Of a stretch of DNA of 20,152 nucleotides, positions 14,194-20,152 are shown one piece after another (position 1 is the stretch's first letter; each line of letters begins with the position of its first letter). Both the position numbers and the translations under genes were made by a program. The stretch spans positions 1 to 20,152 of the forward strand of contig CAZZBP010000036.1 of NCBI GenBank assembly GCA_964652755.1, written 5' to 3'. The notes beneath the pieces are model-generated. The model did not search any database, was not told where the DNA came from, and saw nothing but the letters and a program-made list of their open reading frames with translations. Source of the DNA: UBA11795 sp964652755. GTDB lineage: Bacteria; Chloroflexota; Dehalococcoidia; Lucifugimonadales; UBA826.

Positions 14194-15792
14194 ATGAGCG
14201 GCCATATAGCTGACATGGTTGTGAAAAACGCTAATGTTCTGACCGTTGACGATTTGAGTACGGTCGCTGAAAGTTTTGCTGTCAAAAACGGTAAGTTTGT
14301 ATCTGTAGGTACCAATACCGACACGGAGATGCTATCCGGACCCAATACTAGAGTTCTGGATTTGAAGGGGCAAACTGTTATCCCCGGGTTTATTGACGCA
14401 CACATCCACGTATTGAGCAGCGGAACCCGTCACGTTATGGCTGCTGATTGTGATAGGCGCAGCATTGATGAAGTTCTCCGGGCGCTGAGAAGAAGGTCCG
14501 AGGGGCTTGGGCGAGACGAATGGATTCAAGGGTTTAAATATGATGATACCAAGACCGAGGAAAATAGATTTCTCACACGCCAGGACTTAGACGCAGTAAG
14601 TACGGATCTGCCCGTGTTTGTATCTCATCGAGCCGGTCACGTGTATTACATGAATAGTAAAGCCCTAGAGATATCCGGCTTCAATGCCAATACACCTGAC
14701 CCGCCTGGAGGCCGGTTTGGCAGGGACCCTTCTACCGGAGATCTAAACGGTGTAATTTATGAAAGAGCATCAGAGCCCGTAAGGGAAATGTTACCTAAAG
14801 TCAGCACTGATGACAGAACACGCGGACTTAAACTCATTAATGAAATGTTGAGTGAAGCGGGTTTGACCAGTGTCCACGACGCACGGGTTTCAAGTGACGA
14901 ATTGCTCTCATATCAGGAGGGGCTGACAAACGGAAACCTTGGCCCACGGGTTTACATGCTTATGGCCCACGACCATTTCGCTTCCTTAAGGGATTCAGGA
15001 ATCAAAACCGGGTTCGGAAATAACATGCTCAGAATAGGTGGCATCAAAATGGTTTCAGATGGCGCTATAGCAGCCCGAACCGCCTACCTGTCAGAGCCTT
15101 ATATTGGCTCTGAATCAGGGGACGATTGCGGAATTCAGGCGATGGGAGCAGAAGAGATTGAAGAAGCTGTGATGGAGATACATAGAGCAGGATTTCAGGT
15201 TTGCATCCATGCAAATGGGGATCTCGCCATCGACATGGTGCTTTCCGCATATGAAAAGGCCTTGAAAGCTTATCCCAGAAATAACCCCAGACACAGAATA
15301 GAGCATTGTACTTTGGTAAACCCTGATCTGTTAAATCGCATGAGAACAACTGGATCAATCGGTACGCCTTTTTGTACATACGTCTACTATCATGGAGAAA
15401 AGATGGGCTACTACGGGGAAGAAAGACTTGAGTGGATGTTTGCTCAAAAATCATTCATGGAATACGGAGTTGTATCTACCGGGGCTACGGATTACCCACC
15501 AGGACCCTATGAACCATTACTCGGAATCCAAAGTTGCGTAACCCGCACGGACATAAACGGTAAATTGTGGGGACCAAGTCAGCGCATTTCTTCAGATGAT
15601 GCTTTAAGGATATATACACGAAATGGGGCCTACGCATCCTTTGAGGAGAACATCAAAGGTTCTATAGAGGTCGGCAAGCTCGCGGACTTCGTAATCCTCG
15701 AGGAGGACCTCAGAAAGGTAGACCCCTTTACAATTAAGGACATAAAGATAATACAAACTGTTGTCGGTGGACGAACTACATATGAAATATAG
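14194..15792 (+). CDS. Amidohydrolase family protein, YtcJ-like
   Basis: 532-residue metal-dependent hydrolase of the amidohydrolase superfamily (family 3, YtcJ-like). The N-terminal beta-sandwich part ends in GQTVIPGFIDAHIHV with metal-binding His70 and His72. Further candidate ligands are Lys285 (GGIKMVSDG), His339 (CIHANGD), His371 (RIEHC) and Asp433 (GATDYPPG). The chain closes with the usual GSIEVGKLADFVIL sandwich segment (489-502). ATG at 14194 with AAAAGGA upstream. No signal peptide, so cytoplasmic. The family hydrolyses amide or related C-N bonds in varied substrates and sequence alone does not tell which. It may be read through from lysS. Its stop is only two bases from the ileS stop on the other strand. 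Confidence 0.9.
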   Translation: MSGHIADMVVKNANVLTVDDLSTVAESFAVKNGKFVSVGTNTDTEMLSGPNTRVLDLKGQTVIPGFIDAHIHVLSSGTRHVMAADCDRRSIDEVLRALRRRSEGLGRDEWIQGFKYDDTKTEENRFLTRQDLDAVSTDLPVFVSHRAGHVYYMNSKALEISGFNANTPDPPGGRFGRDPSTGDLNGVIYERASEPVREMLPKVSTDDRTRGLKLINEMLSEAGLTSVHDARVSSDELLSYQEGLTNGNLGPRVYMLMAHDHFASLRDSGIKTGFGNNMLRIGGIKMVSDGAIAARTAYLSEPYIGSESGDDCGIQAMGAEEIEEAVMEIHRAGFQVCIHANGDLAIDMVLSAYEKALKAYPRNNPRHRIEHCTLVNPDLLNRMRTTGSIGTPFCTYVYYHGEKMGYYGEERLEWMFAQKSFMEYGVVSTGATDYPPGPYEPLLGIQSCVTRTDINGKLWGPSQRISSDDALRIYTRNGAYASFEENIKGSIEVGKLADFVILEEDLRKVDPFTIKDIKIIQTVVGGRTTYEI

Positions 15793-15794
15793 TT

Positions 15795-18700
15795 CTACAC
15801 TTTCCTAACTGCAACGGTTGCCTTCTTTCCATCAAGGTCATGATTTTCAATATAACAACCTACAGGAGCATCTCCGAACGAGATGTTTTCGGCCAAGGTT
15901 TCTTCTTTAAAATATGTAAAGTGTTTTTCCACTATATCTGACAGCTCGTCAGATCCAGCTATCCACAGATTGATGTGGTCGGAGATTTCGAAACCCGCCG
16001 ACCTTCTCATATTTTGAATCCGATGCACCAGTTCTCGGGCATCCCCTTCTTCCCGCAATTCCGGAGAAATATCTGAAGAAATACCTACAGCGTAGCCTGA
16101 ATCTATAACTGAAGAAACTCCATCTAGCTCAATCGCGGAAACAAGAATTTCTCCAGGTTCCAGATTAAATTCTCCTAATTCCACATTTAGTCCCGCATCC
16201 ACAGTGACTTTTATATCTGACGAATCCGCCAACTCAAGTGCCGACTTTATAGCTCCAAGTTTCTTTCCGTATTTTGGACCAAGAACTGGCAGGTTTGGTT
16301 GAATTTGAAAACTGATAATCTCTTCAGCATCTGCTACCGGTATAACATGTTTAACATTCAGTTCATCTACTAGCTGATCCTCTATTAGAGGCAACATGTC
16401 TAATTCATTAACGGTCCTCGCATGCACATAAATATGTTCAAGGGGCTGGCGTACTTTTATACCTGCCTTACTCCTAGCTGAGCGACCCATACTTGAAAGC
16501 CTCATAGCCAAGCGCGTTCGTTCAGAAAGTTCCTTTTCGAGAATATTTTGGTCGGTGACCGGATACTCTTCAAGATGAACACTTTCCTTGCCTAGTGATT
16601 GAGAAGTTACGAGATTCTGGTAAATAGATTCCGTGATGAAGGGAACAACAGGAGCCAGAAGTTTTGTGAGAGTTACTAGCGTTTCATATAGAGTTGAATA
16701 CGCTGAAAGCTTGTCATGATTAGAATCTTTACTTGAGTCACTCAAAAGTCCCGACTTCCAAAAGCGTCGTCTACTTCTTCTTATGTACCAGTTGGACAAA
16801 TACTCGGTGAATTGTTCAACTTCCCTGGTGACATTTTCTGGCTCAAATGATTCGAGAGCCCTCGTAACTTCTCTAGTCAGAGAATTCAATTCACTCAGTA
16901 TCCATCTGTCGAGCTCAGTTCTCTCAGATACAAGGGGAATCTCGGCTCTTGGATCAAACTTGTCGATATTGGCATATGTGACAAAAAACGAATAAACATT
17001 CCACAACGGTATGAGGAACTGTCTTCGTACCTCATCTGCCGTACCAAATCCAAAGTTGAGGTTAGCGGCAGGATTCTGCCGGGCAAACTGCCATCTCATA
17101 GCATCTACCCCCATCTTCTCGGCCGCATCTTCGAACCAAATAGCATTGCCTTTACTCTTGTGCATGTCTTCGCCATTCTCGTCCCTCATTAGCGCATAAC
17201 TAAATATGTTCTTACAAGGCTCAGAATCTGCCAGGACAGTACTCATTACTAGTAGGGAATAAAACCAGTTTCGGTACTGCCCCGGGAAACTTTCTGAAAT
17301 CCAATCGGCGGGGAACCAATCGTTCCAATAATCTTTATCCTCTCTAAATTTTAGAGTGGAGAAGGATACTATCCCTGCGTCCAGCCACGGATTGCCCACA
17401 TCGAGGATTCGGCTAACCTTGGTACCACATTTAGAACATGCGATTTTTACTGAGTCTATCCAGGGTCGATGTGGTGAATTACCCTCAAATTGATCCCAGC
17501 CTTCTATAGACCGATCCTTGAGTTCATCCTTACTGCCTATTACTTCAAAGTTGCCACAATCACACTTATATATAGGCAAGGCAAGACCGTAATATCGTTT
17601 TTTCGAAATCATCCAGTCGTCCATATTGCGAATCCAGTCCAACTCTCGCTTCATACCAAATTCCGGAATCCAATTTATGTTCTGCGTTACTCTTGCAAGG
17701 GATTCACGAAGAGGATCCATTCTTATAAACCATTCATCTACCAACCTGAACACCAACTCTGAGCCACATCTCCAACAATGCGGGTATCTATGGCGGTATT
17801 TTTCCAGGCGATAGAATATTCCCTTTTCCTTGAGGTTTTCATAGATGCGATCATTTACGTCGTAAACATTTAATCCTGTCAGCCAATCAAATCCTTCGAT
17901 GAAATCTCCTTGGTCATTTAAAGGAGCAACGGCTGAAATACCCTCCCTTTTACCAAGCGCGAAGTCTTCCTTACCGGCACCAGGGGCAATATGAACGATT
18001 CCAGTGCCCTCCCCTTCGGATACTTCATCCCAGCCTAAGATCCTATGTTCAACATCATTTTGTGCAGGCAGCTCATCAAATGGTCCGTCATAGCGGAGCC
18101 CTATTAGTTCAGCCCCCTTAAATTCCTCAACGATTTCATATTCCCCTGAAAGCGAAGTAATCCTACTTTTAGCAAGATAAAAGAATTCTTCTTTTTGTGA
18201 GACCTTCACATAATCAATCTCAGGGTTAACTGCAGCGGCGCAGTTGGACGTAAGCGTCCAGGGGGTAGTAGTCCAGACTAAAATCGATTCATTTGGCGTT
18301 CTACGAGTACCCGAGTCAATTATGGGAAATTTTACAAACAACCCAGGGTGAACAATCTCGACATACCCTTCTGTAACAATTTCATGTTCAGAGAGACCGG
18401 TGCTGCAGCGAGGACACCAGGGCATTACATCTGTGCCTTCATATATAAGCCCTCTTTCATGACAGGTTTTAAGGAAATACCAGATTGTATAATTATTGTC
18501 ATCTGCCATCGTATGGTAAGAATTATCCCAATTCATCCAGTATGCCAGCTGCTTCGATTGCTTAGTTATCACATCTGAGAATCTTTGAACTCTCTCTTTA
18601 CATAATGTGACGAACTTATCTACCCCGTAAGACTCGATATCCGTTTTAGAAGAAAAGCCGAGTTCTTTCTCTACTTCAACCTCGATCCAAAGGCCTTGCC

Positions 18701-18962
18701 CATCAAATCCGTTTTGGTAGCGCTGTCTGTAACCCTGCATAGTTCTAAATCTTGCAAATAAATCCTTGTAACTACGACCCCAAGCATGGTGCACCCCCAT
18801 TGGATTATTGGCCGTTATAGGGCCATCGATAAACGAGTATCTCTTTTCAGAAGATTCGTTACGAGACATGTATTTTTCGGGAATTTCATTATTTTCCCAC
18901 CACTTTAGGATTGTTTCTTCCAATTCTGGAAAGTTAACCTTGGAATCAACCGGCTTAAACAT
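15795..18962 (-). CDS. ileS: Isoleucyl-tRNA synthetase, IleRS2-like with GXHH signature
   Basis: Charges tRNA-Ile. 1055 residues from the start chosen here. ATG 18962 has GGAG six bases upstream (18969-18972), while the ATG at 18974 (four codons longer) contains that GGAG inside its own reading frame and has no good site of its own. The class I HIGH motif reads PMGVHHAWGR: the first and third residues of HXGH are swapped to give GVHH. The second signature reads MHKSKGN in place of MSKSKGN. A CP1 editing domain carries TTTPWTLTSN and GTGIVHIAPGAGKEDF (Asp about 333 from this start). CDCG and CSKC pairs suggest a zinc knuckle in the middle. The long C-terminal part is anticodon-binding and tail, of the eukaryote-like IleRS2 kind. 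Controlled by the T-box upstream. Confidence 0.96.
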   Translation of the reverse strand: MFKPVDSKVNFPELEETILKWWENNEIPEKYMSRNESSEKRYSFIDGPITANNPMGVHHAWGRSYKDLFARFRTMQGYRQRYQNGFDGQGLWIEVEVEKELGFSSKTDIESYGVDKFVTLCKERVQRFSDVITKQSKQLAYWMNWDNSYHTMADDNNYTIWYFLKTCHERGLIYEGTDVMPWCPRCSTGLSEHEIVTEGYVEIVHPGLFVKFPIIDSGTRRTPNESILVWTTTPWTLTSNCAAAVNPEIDYVKVSQKEEFFYLAKSRITSLSGEYEIVEEFKGAELIGLRYDGPFDELPAQNDVEHRILGWDEVSEGEGTGIVHIAPGAGKEDFALGKREGISAVAPLNDQGDFIEGFDWLTGLNVYDVNDRIYENLKEKGIFYRLEKYRHRYPHCWRCGSELVFRLVDEWFIRMDPLRESLARVTQNINWIPEFGMKRELDWIRNMDDWMISKKRYYGLALPIYKCDCGNFEVIGSKDELKDRSIEGWDQFEGNSPHRPWIDSVKIACSKCGTKVSRILDVGNPWLDAGIVSFSTLKFREDKDYWNDWFPADWISESFPGQYRNWFYSLLVMSTVLADSEPCKNIFSYALMRDENGEDMHKSKGNAIWFEDAAEKMGVDAMRWQFARQNPAANLNFGFGTADEVRRQFLIPLWNVYSFFVTYANIDKFDPRAEIPLVSERTELDRWILSELNSLTREVTRALESFEPENVTREVEQFTEYLSNWYIRRSRRRFWKSGLLSDSSKDSNHDKLSAYSTLYETLVTLTKLLAPVVPFITESIYQNLVTSQSLGKESVHLEEYPVTDQNILEKELSERTRLAMRLSSMGRSARSKAGIKVRQPLEHIYVHARTVNELDMLPLIEDQLVDELNVKHVIPVADAEEIISFQIQPNLPVLGPKYGKKLGAIKSALELADSSDIKVTVDAGLNVELGEFNLEPGEILVSAIELDGVSSVIDSGYAVGISSDISPELREEGDARELVHRIQNMRRSAGFEISDHINLWIAGSDELSDIVEKHFTYFKEETLAENISFGDAPVGCYIENHDLDGKKATVAVRKV

Positions 18963-18982
18963 AAATTTCTCCATCCAGAAAA

Positions 18983-19236
18983 TAAAAAATACCCATCCCA
19001 GAAGGGACGGGCTACTTTACTAGTCCGCGGTACCACCCTAATTCCCCTAACTCAGGGGGCTCTCACAGGTTGTCTTTATAACGTGAGACAAGCTCGTCAA
19101 AACTTAATAACCCTCTTTACATCGGGGTTTCAGCTTGAGACTCGGAAGGGATATTCATTTCAACTTATAGTACCCCTTCACACCAATCGGGGCTCTCTTT
19201 GACCTCAGTTGAGATTACTCGTCTTCGTCAACGTCC
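18983..19236 (-). promoter_or_regulatory. T-box leader of ileS (tRNA-Ile sensing)
   Basis: Minus-strand leader RNA with the core T-box AGGGTGGTACCGCGG (19025-19039). Upstream are stem III (pairing bases 19044-19047 with 19055-19058), the distal stem I hairpin CCCC/GGGG (19173-19192) with a TTGGTGTGAA loop, the AGTA motif in GAGTAATCTC (19211-19220) and the CTTCCGAG segment (19141-19148). The best specifier codon is ATC at 19152-19150, an isoleucine codon, in agreement with the downstream gene. Uncharged tRNA-Ile would stabilise the antiterminator and let ileS be transcribed. Confidence 0.93.
18984..19011 (-). terminator. T-box intrinsic terminator
   Basis: Minus-strand stem CCCGTCCC (19004-19011) / GGGATGGG (18992-18999) with loop TTCT and one G-U pair, followed by TATTTTTTATTTT. 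The 5' arm overlaps the sequence that pairs with the T-box in the antiterminator, so the two folds compete. Confidence 0.9.
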
Positions 19237-19262
19237 AAAATTATTTTAATTAATACAATAAA

Positions 19263-19291
19263 AGGTTAGGAAATGCAGGCACAGGTGTCAA
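19263..19291 (-). promoter_or_regulatory. Putative promoter of ileS T-box transcript
   Basis: Perfect -35 TTGACA (19286-19291) and TAACCT (19263-19268) with a 17-base spacer on the minus strand, about 25 bases before stem I of the T-box begins. The -10 box matches consensus only at T, A and final T, but position and spacing are right. Confidence 0.55.
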
Positions 19292-19384
19292 GAATCATTC
19301 ACTTGAACGGCTTCTTACCTGTTTTTCCTCATAGAGTTTCCAAATGTTTTCATTGAACGAATAATACTTACCTGGAGAACATTG

Positions 19385-20015
19385 TTAGATCTCAAGTTGT
19401 TTCTTTATAACTTCTTCTACTTATTCTCGCTGACGTGCGATTTCGATTATTTCATTAACCTCGGACCTGGGAACCACAACTACACCACCGTCATCATCAA
19501 CAATAGCATCTTCTAGCCTGACCAAAACACCGCCACACTGAATAGCATCATTCACTTGCCAAGGCCAGAAATCAGCCGGACCTTGTTTGGCCGTAGTGCT
19601 AGCTGAAAAAACTGGACCCCATAATTCTTAAGAATCACACTATCCCTAACTCCCCCATCAGTTACCAACCCCCCAACTTTGCGTTGCATAACTCGAAGGA
19701 ATTTGATGTCTCCGCCTATTGATCTGTATTGCCGCCTCAATGCATCTATTACTAACACCTCGCCCGGGCCGCACAACCCGATTGCTACGTATTCGGCTGA
19801 CTCTTCGGCTTGTCTGAAAACAGATCAGGTCTTATGAGGAACGAATCTTAAGGTTACCGCCCTCCCCGCCACAGATTGTCCTTTTTGAAGTGGGCGGGCT
19901 CCTTCAAATAAGTGGATGGCCATCGTTTAACCCACAAACCGTTAATGAGTGTTTGTGTGGGTATGCATTTGAGAATTCTCAAGGTTTCATCGGTAATAGG
20001 TATCAAATCAGCCAT
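19385..20015 (-). pseudogene. RraA-like (HMG/CHA aldolase family) gene with multiple frameshifts
   Basis: RraA-family proteins include class II pyruvate aldolases and RNase E regulators. The frame opens with ATG at 20015 (AGAGGA seven bases upstream) and gives a family-like N-terminus (TQTLINGLWVKRWPS). The RraA sequence then continues in other frames: EGARPLQKGQSVAGRAVTL, PDLFSDKP, EESAEYVAIGLCGPGEVL, LVTDGGVRDS (the catalytic Arg-Asp) and FSASTTAKQGPADFWPW through GGVVVVPRSEV. Joining them needs four single-base indels: a loss near 19905, an extra A near 19832, a lost G near 19806 and a lost C near 19614. A TAA at 19423-19421 interrupts what looks like the natural tail ending at 19385. With the shifts repaired the gene would encode about 210 residues. 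The longest intact piece is 19552-19776. Confidence 0.8.
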
Positions 20016-20068
20016 GTCTTAATCCTCTAAAAAATACCAAACGTGACGAGGTAGTAACTTTTATATAA

Positions 20069-20098
20069 TCTGGGCAATGCTATTCTGGGCAATACTAT
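20069..20098. repeat. Two tandem 15-bp repeats upstream of the RraA-like gene
   Basis: TCTGGGCAATGCTAT (20069-20083) is followed directly by TCTGGGCAATACTAT (20084-20098), one mismatch. On the minus strand each carries TTGCCC, placed where a -35 box could serve the TATATA-like sequence at 20062-20067, ahead of the broken RraA-like gene. It could be an operator pair or a simple slippage duplication. Confidence 0.5.
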
Positions 20099-20152
20099 TA
20101 ATGTGTACTGATGTTTTGCGAAATATACAAGGCTCTCCGATTCACACCAGTC

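Noticed and set aside
19552..19776. The intact 74-codon stretch as a real small gene
   Set aside because: Its first residues and its last 16 codons are frame-shift artefacts; the family sequence continues on both sides in other frames, so it is a fragment of a broken gene.

Overview
The window looks like chromosomal DNA of a free-living bacterium, by eye slightly AT-rich and densely packed. Protein style (GVHH-type isoleucyl-tRNA synthetase, adjacent D-glutamate cyclase domains, Gld-like ABC cassette with a DUF4340 protein, YtcJ-like amidohydrolase, RraA-like protein) and the T-box before ileS fit Chloroflexota, perhaps a marine SAR202/Dehalococcoidia-type lineage. This is an inference without a database search. 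About 11 of 18 protein genes appear to start with TTG or GTG. No phage, transposon, CRISPR array or plasmid gene was seen.

Layout. Positions 1-2794 (minus strand): thioredoxin (cut by the window edge), a small lipoprotein, cysteine desulfurase, and speD (S-adenosylmethionine decarboxylase family). A divergent promoter region (2795-3007) separates these from a plus-strand operon at 3008-8600: ABC ATPase, ABC-2 permease, GldG-like auxiliary protein, a DUF4340 protein with a duplicated domain, and a CinA-like protein with a decayed C-terminal domain. Next come a minus-strand tRNA-Pro(GGG) with encoded CCA and a two-gene D-glutamate cyclase pair (DUF1445 then DUF4392, 9050-10708) ending at a strong hairpin terminator. 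Facing it is a minus-strand operon rsmD-coaD-coiled-coil protein (12337-10786), the last gene containing a 10-N assembly gap. Divergent from rsmD is lysS, with a structured leader, followed by an amidohydrolase. This converges with only 2 bp between stop codons on ileS, which has a textbook T-box leader, terminator and promoter on the minus strand (to about 19291). The right end holds an RraA-like gene broken by four single-base frameshifts and probably one stop (19385-20015).

How the genes work together. Most are housekeeping: translation (LysRS, IleRS, tRNA-Pro, RsmD), CoA synthesis (CoaD), sulfur transfer and redox (cysteine desulfurase, thioredoxin) and polyamine metabolism (SpeD). The ABC cassette is a complete inner-membrane machine of unknown substrate.

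I found no convincing wholly new system. The most interesting points are the rearranged HIGH motif (GVHH) in IleRS, the lysS leader with two mutually exclusive stems, the split D-glutamate cyclase, the catalytically degenerate CinA C-domain, the duplicated DUF4340 protein and the multiply frameshifted RraA-like gene.
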